Shown: one piece after another, positions 22,701 to 36,000 of the stretch
Layout of the letters: every line of letters begins with the position of its first letter
How positions within the stretch are numbered: position 1 is the first letter of the stretch
Origin: Scopulariopsis brevicaulis
Lineage: Eukaryota > Ascomycota > Sordariomycetes > Microascales > Microascaceae
Assembly (NCBI GenBank): GCA_017657125.1
Contig: JAGFNX010000345.1
Location: 1 to 64,000, forward strand
Reading direction: 5' to 3'
Length of the DNA: 64,000 nt
Translations under genes and position numbers: made by a program
The notes under the pieces: model-generated
Seen by the model: the letters and a program-made list of their open reading frames with translations, nothing else
Told to the model about the DNA's origin: nothing
Database searches by the model: none

Positions 22701-23427
22701 ATCGAAAACCGCTCGGTGTCTGGTTCAGTGGCAGGCAATTACCAACCCCAAGCCGTTTATCTCGCGCGAGGCGAATACAACCTTCTTCTGCAAGGGGAAA
22801 GAGCAGACAGGGGCACCTTCCTGCAAGCTCCCCATTGCGGATGATCGAGAACCAATGGGGAAGCTGCGATGGAGGTTGGCGCCTACCGTTGAGGCGCCCC
22901 AGACACGGGCCAGAGAGTAATATGTGATCCGCTCGCAATTATTTCTCGGTCCGGGTGGGGAGGACCGAGAACAAATGCGCGCAGGCTGAGATGCGAGACG
23001 GCGGCCCGGGACGAGGCTTGGATAATATCCGTGATATTTAATGCTTTCAGAGTAAAAAGTCGCCGGGCGAGAACCCCTTTAATAGCCCCGTCCCGTGGTC
23101 CGTCGTCGACGCTGGCGATATCTGGATCCCTGGTGCGCTCTTGTCAACCGCACCTTCCTCATCTTGTTACTCAGTACTCGCCACCAGCGCCTTCCTCAAG
23201 CAAACATTAAGACGAGAGCAAGCTTCATAAGAAACGCAAGACCCAAAGTGGCCTCATCCGTGTCATCCCCTGACCTTCACAAAACGCCGATTTCCATCTC
23301 ATCTCGGGGCGGCACCAGGTTACCGGGCCCATCCCAGTCCGGACCCGCAAAAAAGTCGCAAAGCCCCGTCAGCTCCCTCCACACTACCCGGCAGCCCCCA
23401 TCACGAGCCCCACGACGCGTTTCCGCA
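19800..23427. other. Long intergenic region (3.6 kb)
   Basis: The largest gene-free stretch of the window. Only short open frames occur, on both strands, without recognisable domains. The segment near 21480-21780 contains several short T- and A-rich patches. The end (23030-23427) is C/T-rich and is probably the promoter and leader of the next gene. Confidence 0.45.
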
Positions 23428-26400
23428 ATGGGCTTCGTGGCAGACGCAGTCCGGCAGCAGCAATGGATGCACCCAGGCCTGGCGCTCTCCGCTGCGAGCG
23501 GGTTCGGTGGGTACTCGACGGGGCTCTCGACGACCTCAATGTGGCCCTTGACCCCTGACAGTCGTAATCACCTTCCCGAGTCCACCGACAAAACCGACGC
23601 GGTCCCGCCCGCGCTGCCTCCCGTCTACCGGCTCTCCTCCTGGTTCGACTTTACCGAGACACAGCACGAGACATCCGACGACGAAGACAACGACTTACCC
23701 GCCGCGGCGCCCGACAGGCCCGGAGACGCCCTCATCATCATCGCCGGCTCGCACGACAAGCCCGACGGCGTCCTTGGCGAAAACACGCGCACCATCCCGA
23801 CGACGACGGCCGACGAATCGAAGCCGAGGAATATGGCAGGCCCAACCTACACCTACGCCGTCTCAACACGGCCCCTCACGGCAAGGGAATACCAGCGCTA
23901 TCGCTCCCAGCGACGAGGCGACCCGCCGCCCACAGCGCCCACGGCGCCCGTGCCCGGTGCTGGTTCCTGCGCGGGAGTCCGCGGGGGCTGCATCGGGAGG
24001 GTCCCGAGCGGCCGGCGCGCCCGGAGCGGATCGGACGGCCAGCGGGGGAGGCCGGGCGGCGCGAGCGGCGAGACGGTGGCGATGAGGGCACTCGGGGAGA
24101 AGATGGCGTATCGGATGCCGAGGTCGTCGCCGGCTTTTATGACGAGGGAGGAGTTTGAGGCGTTGCCGCCGGCAATACAACGGAAGGTGAGCTACGGACT
24201 TTCTTCGTTGGTAGAGCCAACGGGCCTACACTCTCAAATTTGTTCCTTTTCGTTTGTTTTTCCCGGTCGCTCCGATACGAGGTTTATGGTCTCATCGGAT
24301 GACCGACGGACTTCGGGGTGGCCAAAGGTCCCGTGAACAGCACACTATCGAGTGATGGTTATTGCAGCGGTCTTAGCCAATGGGCTTGGGGCTCCCGTTC
24401 CGGAACAAGCACGAAGCTGCACCCTGCGCGAATGCAGGAACGGCCGCTGGCCGGAGAATTCTCCGTGCAACACGAACGGGCGGGAAACAAAGGGCGAGCA
24501 CCCGAAGCTCTCGTCCGTATCCCAGAGTCGAACCAGCAAGTCGCTGTCCGGCCGGTGTCCTGTCGCCTTCCATGGTCTCATTTGCATGGTTTTGGCCAAT
24601 TTCTTGCCATCGCGTTACTGCGAGAAAATCTCGGACAAACACGGACAGGTTTGCTCAGGGGACAACGAACATCTTTTGTGAGATGTGACAAGCTCTTGAG
24701 CCTGACAGGTGACGCGCCGGAGCTCTCTGTGGGGAATGAGCGGGGCGGGGCTCCTGCCGCGGCGGGTCCACCTGGCCAATCCCCTCCCGCGTTAGCCTGG
24801 GTCGCTCCTCCAGCGCTTCGCGACGACGAGGCACTGTGCTGAGTCGGTTCCCCACTTTTGACAGGTCTAATTCCAACCCTTGCGGCTGTTGCCGCTTCGG
24901 GAATGGGATGTGACGATCTTCGTCAACTGGGCGGTCCAAATCTCCAGGGGAACACGGGGTCGGCGCGACGAGGCCATTGGCGACGGGCTGGACGCGAGAC
25001 GCGAGAGTGATTGAGCTCCGAAGCCTCTGGCCTCTGGCGTGGAACGGTGATAGAGAGCGGGCCGTTGTGGACACCATGCAGGGAATATGCGGTGCCTGTG
25101 CCGGTCTGTGTCTGTGCCGTGGCCCGTGCCCTGCGGTGTGGTGCCGGTGCTCAGTGGCTCGATACCTCGCTCTCATCCCAACCCGGCGAAGTCGTCCATT
25201 GATCCTCCCAAGCTTCTCCACCCTCGGAACCAAGACAATGAACCAGATCCCAAGAACACTGCGCCCAGAAAGTTCTGGGTGGCCCCAGCACCCAACATTG
25301 GCGGTGAAAACCCCTGCCGATTGTTCCCTCATTTGCGTCTCGTCCGAATCCAGTTTCCAAGCGCGCCAAGCCTGCTTGCCACTCCCCCGCAGCGTGGGTA
25401 CCTGTCACCGTCACTGGGCCCTCTGCTCATCCCCCGGACCCCCTGCCGCGTCTTTTTGACTGGTCCCCTGCGTCGCCAATATCCAGGATGCCACCGCAGC
25501 CGATGCTCCGGCTCGAGGGATGTCCTTATCTCCCTGGGCTTTAGCGTCCGTGAGCACCTGCGGTGGACCCTGAGCCAATACAGCGAATACGGAGACTGCA
25601 TGGGGTCGTGGGACCATCGGTATTCCCGCCTGCACAAAACTCCGCGATCTGCCCGTCACCGGAAAGTGGGCGAACGCCTCCGCTCTCTCCACCGATACTC
25701 CTCATCGCCATCGGCAGGGCTCCTTACCCCCTTTTCCCGTCATTGCAAGGAGACGTCAGCTCTGAGTCGGTTTCAATTGTCTTGTTTTTGGCAGAGCAGC
25801 AGTGTTGCTCGAGACTTGATCCGGCCGAGACTGAACCACGCCTGATCCTTTTTCCTGGTCTCTGGTTTTATTATTGATCGACGCCAGCCGCGATTGTCTT
25901 CTTTTCCCCCGGACGCCGAGTTCATGATTCTATGACCCATTGTCTCATAATTATCTTACTCTCGAGACTTCTTTTCAAAAACATTTCCGCTGTCACATTG
26001 GACAAGTTTGCTAAATAGCTGGCTTTTGCTTTCAGTACTTCTCCACCCTCGAGCGCCTTCGACTTACACAAACCCCCTACTTCACCCCCGACCCTTCACA
26101 AGCGACCAACGACTCCCACGACATCTCTTCGACGCCCCCGAAGCCCCGGAAATCCCGTCGCACGCGCCCCGGCTCAGAACACGGTTGCCTCGCGCCGGTC
26201 CACCGACCCACGCATCGTCAGCGGACGCTCTCTGTCGACTCCGCCGCCCTGCAGGTCCAGCCGAGCAGGGTTCAGCCGAGCAGAGCTCAACCGAGAAGTG
26301 TCCAGCCGAGAAGGAACCAGCCCGGACGGCGCACGAGCCCTCACTTGGACCGGGAGGCGGCGAGGAAGAAGGCCCTGAGCATCATTGTCGACACGGCCGA

Positions 26401-27532
26401 CGACGTCAGCGGCCTCGGCTCCCCAGCACCACCGTTGCCGTTGCCCAGGAAAATGGACACGCCGCGGTCTGACACGGCGGGCCAGGACCGCCAGAGCACT
26501 GTGCCCGACTCGTTCTTTGAAAGCTTCAAGTGCCTCGAGGATGACGCCGACGATCTCGACCTCCGGTTACAGCTCGATAGCTTCGACGAGGCCCCAGAGG
26601 AGGCGAAGTCAAAACGCTCGAAATACCGGAACCCGTCGTTCCGGAAGCACCTCTCAATATCCAAGATCAACCTCAACCGGTCGTCGCTGTCCCCGCCCGC
26701 GAGCCGCCCAGGTACCAAGGGCAGGTCAGAAACGCCCACGTCGCCCCCTCCGACCCTCCCTAGCCCTGTCAGTCCCGTCAGCCCCGGCCACTCTCGGCGG
26801 AAGTCCAGGGCGCTCTCCCTTCGGACAGGACGGCCGAGCATAGCGGAGACGATAATAGCCAGCCCTACGACGCCGGCCTCGATGGACCCGGACGCCGCGC
26901 ACTACCAGGACCCCGAGGCCCGCCTTAAGCTCCGGCTCTACCTCGCGTCACCGCAAAAATTCGACGAGGCTGTCGAGTTCGGGTTCCCGTCGGCGGAGGT
27001 TGCGCCCGGGAAGCGTAACGAGTATCCCCTCCGGAAGCAGCAGTCGTGCGTCGCGCTCTCGGACGAGCAGGGACAGCAGGAGGTCACCGCGGACGACAAG
27101 TCGTCCGTGTACAGCGACGAGCTCTCGGTCCCGGAGTCGGACTCCCCGAAGACGCCCGAGCCCCTCGAGAAGCCACCTACGCGACCCTTCCGCGCGGCCT
27201 CCGACGCCATAACCCCGCCTCATCATAATGTGTACGCCGCCTCGCAGGCCTCGAGGGAGATGACGCTCCGGATGACGCTCACGAGGCCGGACCTTCGCGC
27301 GTGCGATGATCAAATCTACGGGTGGCAGAGGGGCGGCACGCCCGCGGGGAGGTCGTCTGCGCTGGGGCCGGGGGAGGATGCGCGCGCGAAGTCGCCCGAG
27401 GTGTTGTATGTCCGCGAGGGGAGCTCCAAGGACAGCATAAGTATGGAGAGGCAGTTTGCGGCGCTAGAGCAGTGGGCGGAGCCGGAGAGGGGGGTTGTGA
27501 AGAGGTTCTGGGACAGAGTCAGGAGGGGCTAG
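23428..27532 (+). CDS. Pro/Ser-rich fungal protein (mucin-like annotation), split by a 1.85-kb intron
   Basis: Two exons: 23428-24186 (253 codons) and 26036-27532 (499 codons with stop), 751 residues in total. Exon 1 ends at the codons for FEALPPAIQRK followed by GTGAGC; exon 2 begins after TTTCAG with YFSTLERLRLTQ. From memory FEALPP.IQRKYFS.LERLR is a continuous block in related fungal proteins, so the join is well supported. Exon 2 continues with a 5-residue QPSR(V/A) repeat (26258-26326), then DREAARKKALSIIVDTADDVSGLGSP, a Ser/Pro-rich disordered region, and a conserved-looking end (MERQFAALEQWAEPERGVVKRFWDRVRRG). No signal peptide or membrane segment is seen. The function is unknown; the mucin name used in relatives reflects composition only. 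The start is the first ATG in the frame. Alternatively exon 2 could belong to a separate transcript. Confidence 0.78.
24187..26035 (+). other. 1,849-nt intron (inferred) inside the Pro/Ser-rich gene
   Basis: Starts GTGAGC and ends TTTCAG with a CTAAAT branch-like site about 25 bases before the acceptor. All other introns in the window are 55-218 nt. Open frames inside (for example 25332-24655 on the minus strand) show no domain. I see no terminal repeats or transposon protein. The last 150 bases are T-rich. Confidence 0.65.
26258..26326 (+). repeat. 15-bp coding minisatellite (QPSR repeat)
   Basis: Four and a half imperfect 15-bp units beginning CAGCCGAGCAG, translated as the 5-residue repeats QPSRV, QPSRA, QPRSV, QPRRN. 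It lies near the start of exon 2 of the Pro/Ser-rich gene. Confidence 0.8.
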
Positions 27533-30095
27533 TTGGTAGTGGTGCCGATTGTCGATTACAGCGCGTTGTTTGCCCTCATCTCTCTTGCCCCCTTTTTTAT
27601 GGTGGGGGGAGGGGGTAGGGAAAAGCTAATCCCTCGCTTTTATTTTCTTTTAATGTCGTTCGCTTTGTCGGTATATACCCTCTTTGCTACTTGTAACACT
27701 AGCTTTAATCTCTTTATGGTTCTCTTCTTTCGTCTGTTTATGAGAAGACCTTGGCTAAGGCAGCTTTGGCCGTCTCGTTTTCTTTAGGTTTCCGATGCTG
27801 GGATTCACGGTTTGTGGGTAATACGGGGGAGTCGGGATAACTGATAGACTGATCTTGCGTCTGGGGTTTGCAGAGCAGGAGCTTCATGTTCATAGGTGGG
27901 AGTTCCTTTTTTCGTTTCTGAAATCTAGCTGTACTTTGCTTTACCCGTCTTTCATTTTTTCTTTCCCTCATGTTTTTTTTTTGTCACTCGGCACCCAGCC
28001 CTGTCGGCTACCCGTCTTATAAGGACGGCTTCCGTCATCTCTAGTATTTCCTTTTCTTTCCTTTGTAAAGGTGATACACGCTGCAGCATTTTATTCGAGC
28101 GTTTCCTGGTTTACATGGGATATCTTACTACATACAGTTGAATATGCATATTCCACATGGCGTTCTGCGTGGATGATAACGCAACTAGTTCCGATTCATG
28201 TATAGCACATCGCACCGGCGACGTGCTGAATACCCAGGACTGAGAGCTATGAGTTCAACCGTTATTGGAGAATCGAATGGTGGAGGAGAGTGTGTATATG
28301 TCGATCTCACATCATATCATCTACGTCCCATGATACCTGAAAGGGGTCTCCAGGACCGGCATCCACTCCCGATCCCTTTACCTGATCCCAGCTTCACGGT
28401 GATAAGCGTATGTGACGGTCGTCGTATCTGTATGAGCTTGGTGGACGCTGGTTTCGTACCAGTAACATTACACACTCACATAGTCACCCCGCCTACTTTC
28501 GGGCCGACCATAACTGGATGCTGATCTTCTTGGCTCCATTAGCCCTCTTGTAGCCCTCTCAGAATCGCGGCCCTAAATGTAGCTACAGCTCTATCCCGAA
28601 GCTCCCGCACAGGTGACGTTAGCTTGATGTTAGTCTAGGTTCTGAGCCATCCCTGCCGGGTCGATCTCCCGCTATCTGTGAGACAGATCGGTACATGTGG
28701 TTGAGACAACCGACCGGGTAAGATATGAATGGTACTAGTTATACCACGTCGATTAGGTGCGGCCCAAACCAATGTATACCGGGAAGAGGCGCGTTTGTGT
28801 ATACTGGAATTACAATGACCAAAGTGAGCGAGTGGACAAAGACGGGGGCCAACAGATCAACAGTTGCTGCAAACTTGACTTCCAGGAAGTTCAATCTCGG
28901 GTAAGGCCTTCCACACCAACGGGATGTCTCGGACAATTCTCCCTACTCCATGGTAAAATAAGGTGACGAGAAATGACCAACAAGGGCGGCTAGGGCGGAA
29001 GGCGGCGAGGTTTGAGTTTGCCCTACACTAGCTCCTTGGCTACCCCCAACCTGAGTCCATAGACTATGGGCACTCCAAGTCCTCGTGCAATGGTAGACGT
29101 CATCCTCATATACAACATATGCGGGGGAGGGAGGGGCTCTTGAGTAAACACAATAGCCACACGGTCATCGGGATCCGTGTTCACTATACCAACCCGTCAT
29201 CTGTCTCACCAAAGATGGACTGTACTTGACATCTCTAGCTACTTTTCCATAACCGAGTGATAGCATAACGGCAGCGGAATGACGTACTAGAGGTAGATGG
29301 GGCTCGGTATAGGTGGGAATGAATGAGCCGTCAAGGGATAGTATAGCCATTGCCGAAGCCGTCGCATCAGTCCCTCTCCCCGCGTGCGCTGCGGCGCGGG
29401 GGGGCGTAAAGCCCGGTCGCGTTAAGCCCTGCTGCGGTCATTGCGATACGCTGGGGGATAGCTTCGAATACCTCAAACTAGACCAAGGGGTACGGTGGGA
29501 GCTTGAGGATTGATTATACCTGACGAGGGCTTCATGCGGCTCATCGGCCCGTAGCCAATATGTTGCCAACGAATATACTGCTGATTGTTAGTGTAGCCTA
29601 TTCTATTGCCACGGGATATGGATATCACTTGGCCTTGCTCTCGGAACTATTGCCATAAACGTCATCATACCTTACTCATGTAGCCGATTGTCTTAGCTGT
29701 ACCGAGGTGAGTAGCCAGTTGATGAAGCGCAGTGTGACCTAGCTAGGCAACCTCGGTCTGTCGATCTCATATCATACGAGAGTTCAACTACTCCAGTGGA
29801 CATGGTATCCCTAGCGTAGAATGGTTATTCTCGGGATTCTGCTCCAGTCTAAGCCGTCGAACAGTCCGCCTACGGAGCTGGAAGTCGATTCGACAGGTTA
29901 TACATACCAGTATACTTCGTGGCTGGATATATAAACGGTCGACTCCCCAGTCCCGCCGCGCTGGAACGCCATAAGGAGTCCTATATAGCCTCCAACCATC
30001 TAGAATCTCTTAATATCTGTATTTGCCAGCGACCCAGTTCCTACCGATAGCCATCAGATACCCTTTAACGACAAACAAACCCTCCGACTGTCACC
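27533..30095. other. Long intergenic region (2.6 kb), relatively AT-rich
   Basis: No gene recognised. From about 27590 to 28140 there are many T-rich runs, consistent with a 3' UTR and spacer. From about 28150 to 29990 the sequence is rich in TA dinucleotides compared with flanking coding DNA. It shows one internal near-repeat (GTCGATCTCA-ATCAT near 28302 and 29759). It may be a decayed or RIP-mutated repeat, but no element can be named. Confidence 0.4.
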
Positions 30096-33000
30096 ATGGC
30101 CCCAGCCTCGGCAGTGGCATCTTACCCCCCTCCGGGGCCCAGTACCTTCCAACCCCACGCGCGACGACTCTCTACGTTTGCCGAGGAGAACTTTGCCAAC
30201 AATGTCTTCTCCCGCCAGGCCACCCACAGGAGATCGTCCTCCGGCAAGCTCAGCGCCGTAGACACCTCCAACATATCCAGCGTCGTTTACTCGCTCAAGC
30301 GCCGGAGCTCCATCGAGATTGGCTCCGACACGTCCGCCAGGCTCTTAAGCACGACGCACGACTCCATCTTGGAGTGGATCAGGACACAGCGGATGAGCCA
30401 GCTCCCCGCCGAGGGCAGCAGCTATGACAAGGTCTTGTCCTGGGCCCAGCTGTTCGTCGAGAGGCTGCACTCTTTCGAGGTGGCTATCGAGGAGTTTGCA
30501 GGTGATAGTTACCTTGCCGCCCAGCTCGCATACGGTTACTGTGTGCTTCTGCTAGAGGTTCGTCCCTGTTCCCATGGCCCGCTGGGTATTGAACGCATAC
30601 TTACCTACGTTATAATAGCTGGGCAGCGAGAATGCTTCTGCGCTGATGATCTCCTTTGGCCTCTTTTATAACATGTCCGGTTCCTTGATGAACCTTTTAG
30701 AGCGGACAGAGATGTTCAGCGTGTCCCAGGATATCAGGGAGAAGCTCGTGATGGCGCTATCCGACCTGGTTACCTTGGTCGCCAGCGTTTCGACGCATTT
30801 CCACAAGGCCATCAATGGGCTTATATCCTCGTCCATCTCGTTCAGCATCTACAGCATCTTCCCCAGACAGATCAAGGCGTTTGTGGACCGCTGCGAGGAG
30901 ACCTCTGAGTCCATGTGGAAGCACCAGATCATGAAGGAGGGCATGGACCCCGATAGAGGTCAGCTTTCCCTTTTGATGACTTGGGCGACCAAGAGAGAAG
31001 CTCGCTAGTGCTAACGCTACTACTATAGTGTCCGATATCAGGACTATCAGAGCATGGCTAGGACCGGAAGACCAAGTCCTCCAGAACGCCGTCAACTCTC
31101 ACTCTCAAATTGCCCACAACCGAGAAGAGCTGACTTGCCTCTGGATTGGCCCACACTTGGGCCGCTTCCTCAAGAACAAGCAAAAGTCCCTGCACATCAG
31201 CGGCAAGCCGGGGTCGGGAAAGACAGTCTTGGCCTCGGTCATAGTGGACTGCCTCCAGCATCCCATTGGCGGTGTCACTTACAACGCAATCTTTGTTCCC
31301 ATCAGTGAGTGGGGCTCTTATGGGTTGTGGGCTTGCACTAGAAACTAACGAGATCAACGTAGACAGCAGGATCGCAATTGAGACCAGTCCTCGCGCCGTC
31401 GCCAAGTCCATCTTGTCCCAGCTCTTCGAGAAGCGCATCGGCAACACCCAGCTGCTTCAGATCCTCACCGACACCTACGAGCGCAGCTTGACGACCGCCA
31501 CGAAGGAGGAGCACGACGATCTCGTCTGGGAGGCCCTATCGGAGGCCCTTGCCGCCCCGCTTCCTGGCTCGAAGGAGTTGGTACTCGTCGTCGACGGCCT
31601 GGACGAGTCCTCTTGCGGAGAAGCACCGCTGGTCCAGAGGCTGAACATCGCAGCAAAGGCCGGGCCGAACGTCAGGCTTATCACACTTGGGAGTGAGAAG
31701 CCATCTGAGACGCCTTCTGATGGTTCTATCCTCATTACCGATGACTTGATATCCGACGACATCGTGGCGGTCACCCGCCGCCAGTTCGAGCACGCGCGCT
31801 CTTTCCGTTCTCTGGGGGAATTCGACCAGGAGACCATCGTCACCCGTATTACCGAAGCCTCGAACGGCTCGTTTTTATGGGCCAAGCTTGCGACGAAGCA
31901 AGCGTGCGAAGCTACCAGCGCCGAGAGCCTCCGCAAGGCCGCAGACACGCTGGTCGACTCGAAGCCGTCCGTGAAAGACCTTGTGGCACACTGCGTGCAC
32001 AGTCCAGGTGTCAAGGGTGCGACTAGGCATATGCTGCTCTGGCTCGCTACGGCCGGGCGCCCGCTATCCCTCAAGGAACTGAGCGCCCTCGCTTCGGTCC
32101 AGGTCGACGAGAAAACTGCTCTTGAGCAAACCGACAATGACCTGCTCGGGGCACTTCGACCCGTCCGGTCGCTCGTATTCTTCCAGGATGGCCTGACCTA
32201 TCTCCGCCACGGGCTCATCTGCGAAGCGATAGTGGACGTCTTCGTGGAGGGCAAGTTGGTTCCTGACATCATAGACCGCCACCAGGACCTCGCCTCTAGA
32301 CTCCTTCTCTATATCAAGAGTAACGTCACTCAGCAGCAGGATACCTCTCTCACTCCTCTGGACGACTACGATATGAGCCAGCTCCTAGGCAAGTATCCCC
32401 TCCTTGACTTCGCCATCCGCCACTGGCCAGTCCACGTCATGAAAACCTTGGCATTCGCGAAGGGGGGTACTGCTGGTGTGGTTAAGACTTTTTCCCATGT
32501 CATGCCGACGTCCACCGCCGTCCTGCTCCTCCAGGGAACTCTGTGGCAGCACAGGCCCGTCCCAGTGCTTCTAATCCACCAGGCCATGGTCACCGACATC
32601 TACCGCCAGATGTTGAAGTCCAAGCACCCTGTCACACTGCAGGCCATGATCATGCAAGCTATGCTGTATCTCCGTGTCGACTACATTGCCCAGGCCACCC
32701 CCTTGTTCTACGAAGCAACGATGACGGCCAAGACACTGCTCGGTCCTCGGGATCCCGTCACCCTGCAGCTGGCTAGTACTTACCTCGAGATAACTTCCAA
32801 GACGGATACCGACGTTACGGAGATTATGGCCCAGAGAGAAGAGGCCATGCTGCTCTTGGCCGAATGCTACAAGACTCAGTTCGGCCAGAGCTCCGAGTAC
32901 GTTGTCTCTACGCTGAGGATGCTAGTCGACCATTACCGGGCTACAAACCAGGAGCAGAAGGCACAGCAAACGAGCGACAGCATCAACTCCATAACCGCGA

Positions 33001-36000
33001 ACGAGGTCGATGACCGCGACGGTGAGCTTCTCGTACGTCTCAAAGGACGCCGTGAGAAGCCCGCTGCCGAAGATGGCGTCAGTCTCATCCTAGACTCGGA
33101 GGAGCAAGACGATCCGGTCGGGGCATCCGGCTCGCAAGATTTCGAGCTGTCGCTCAAGAAGGCTCAAAAGGACGCGGATAACGGACGTCTGGAGGCTGCC
33201 GAGAACATGTACATTGAGCTCTGGCAGCGCGCGAGCCGAGAGTATCGCGTCCACCGCTCCGATGTCTGGGAGGAGAGGAAGCTGAGGGCTATCCTCGGGT
33301 ACAACAAGTTCCTCCTAGCCCAAAATAGAGAGGTCGACGCTTCGGCTGTCCTCTCTAGTGTCTGGGAGGACTACAAGAAGAACAACACAGTGGCCATGAC
33401 TGGGTCGTTTGCTGCTCTCTTCCTTGAGCTGTCCAAGGCCATGAAGGAGGCCGGGCTTTACTCGGAGTCTCTATTCATCCTCAAGAACACTGCCCAGCAT
33501 TGCCAGAGCGACAATCAGACCCAGAACCAAACCTACCGCGAGATTCAGCAGAACATCCAGAGCACCTCCGGCGAACTTATGCAGATGATCGGCTCGCCCA
33601 ACGCCAGGGTGACGTCGGAGTCTACGCTCGAGGACATGGTTTTGCAGGCCTTTAAGTCCGGAAGCTTTGACCAGACAACCATCACAGCTGCTTTCAACCT
33701 CATCAGTCTATATACCTCCCAGCACCGCTGGCATGATGCCACTCGCCTGACCAAGCGTGTGCTCCGGATACTCTGGCCCTCTCTTTTCATCGCCAGCGTC
33801 CAGGATGTCGTGGCGCCAACGAAGAATGTTCCCAGCTGCGTGGAGCTCGCCCAGCGCCTTGCCGCATGCTACCACACGCGCCGCCGGCTGACCAAGGAAG
33901 GAGACATCCGCGAGCGTGTCTACAGCGCGATGAGGACCTCTCGCAAGGTGGACGACAAGCTGAGGGAGCGTGTCACTCTGCAGCTTCTCGACCTGCTCGA
34001 GGAGCAGACCCAGACCGACAAGCTCATCAAAGTTCGCCAGGAGATGCTCGAGGACTATACAGCCCACTACGGCGAGGATCACGCGTCCGTCATCAAGATG
34101 CTCTGGCAGCTGGCCGAGCTGACGCGCCCGCGCGCCATCTTTGTCCAGTACTATCAGGACATCATCCGGGTGCTGAACAAGGGCTCCGAGACTGCCAAGG
34201 TTGAGACGTTTGAGCCCGTCGTCATTGTTGCCGAGGAGCTCTGGGAAAGGGGCCACATTGCCGACGCCTCGCACTACTACAAGATTCTGCTTGAGATGTT
34301 CTTCACAATGCCCATGGCCAAGCCCGAGTTGCAGGACCAGGCGTTCGTGAAGAGGGTCTTCAACCGGTACACCCACCACCTCCGAAACGCCGGGACCGAG
34401 TTCTTGGTCATCCACAACATCATGGCCGCCTACCGTGAGCAGTGCAAGGTCGTGTTCGGGTTGAACGCGACCATCACGATCCAGGCAACGCTCGCCCTCG
34501 CCAGGATGTGCCAGGACACGGAAAACAACGAGGTAGAGGCCATCAAGCTCTACGAGGAGCTCCTGCAGACCGACTCTAGAGAGGTCAACTACAACGACAT
34601 CACGGCCACCCTTGAATCTCTCTACGAAGATCAAGTTGAGGTTGCTGCCTGGGACGAAACCAAGACCGTCACCCAGCCCCAAGTGGACCGAGCGGTAAAG
34701 GTCCTCGAGAGGCGCCTCCCCGTCATCCGCGAGACGCACGGCTGGGCCCACGAGGAGTCTCTGGCCAAGCTGACCGAGCTTGTGCGACTTCGCAGCCGGC
34801 AAAACCAGCCGGGGAGGCTGTGCGTCGAGCTCAGAGACGCGGCCATCAATGTACTCCGCACGGAGACCTCTTCCGCCCGGCTGGTCGCGGCCGCGTCGAC
34901 CATTGCCGCGGGCTACATCTCCACTGATCAGGTCCAGAAGGCTACAGAGCTACAGCAGGAGCTCTACCGCCAAATGATCATGAAGGACACGAAGAACGCC
35001 GGCGCCGTCGGGTTTGATGTCTCGCACTACGGACGCGACAGGCTCGTGTTCTTGGCTCAGCTAGAGTGCAGCCTCCGCCGCAACACCACCACCATGACGG
35101 AGACGCTGGCTTCCCTGACGACTCAGTATGTCTACTTCCAGGAGATGCGGGAGCTCATGATGTCCAAGTCGAGCTCCCTCCACCAGGTCACCGTGGCCAC
35201 TGCTCGCCTCGAGAGCCTCCTCGCCGTGAACGACCGGCAGACCGTCGCTGCCGCCGTCTTTGGAGATTTCGTCGCCTACTTCCTCGGAACCGAGGGCAAG
35301 CGGATCAAGCTCACCAAGCTTTCGCAGGTGGAAGTCTTCCTCCGGGTCCTTCTGCAGCACTTCTTCACCCACAAGTCTCACGACTTTATCCGCTCCGTTG
35401 GCATCAGCGGCAACAACGGCGTCACTCGCCTCCTCGGTGCTCGCCGATACGACGCGGCCTGCGACCTCGCCCTCGCGACTTTCACGTACATCTCGGCCCA
35501 CGAGGCCTACCACACGCCCGTCATGGCCAAGCTTGTCCTGACGCTCGGTATGAACATCGCCGGCCGGGAGCTCAGCCCTCGGCCCGATGGCCCAGCACGC
35601 AAGAATATGCTCGACGCCTCTGCCACTATTCTTCGAGACGTTCTCCACGTGCTCAACGGCATGAAGGTCAACCTCGAGAAGATCAGCCTTCACCACTTGA
35701 ACAAGGTGATTGGACTTCTCGGCGAGCAGCAAGACTACCGCACCCTGTCGTGGCTCCTCACTGTCCTCTGGAACAGCCGCGATGACCACCAAAGCAGCTG
35801 GCGCCTACCGGTCACGCTTCCTCTTGGCCAGCGGTACATCATGGCCCGTTACCTCGTCGGCGAGTCGACTGCCGCCGTCCGCCTTGCCGAAGACATCATC
35901 TACAACTGCCGCCGAGTTCACGGAACGCGCCACCCGGCTACTCTTGAGATGTCCATCTTCCTGACGCAGCTCTACACCAGCATCGCCCAGCGTTACCAGA

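Noticed and set aside
33708..34802. 364-codon minus-strand frame inside the STAND gene
   Set aside because: Antisense shadow of the long plus-strand exon.
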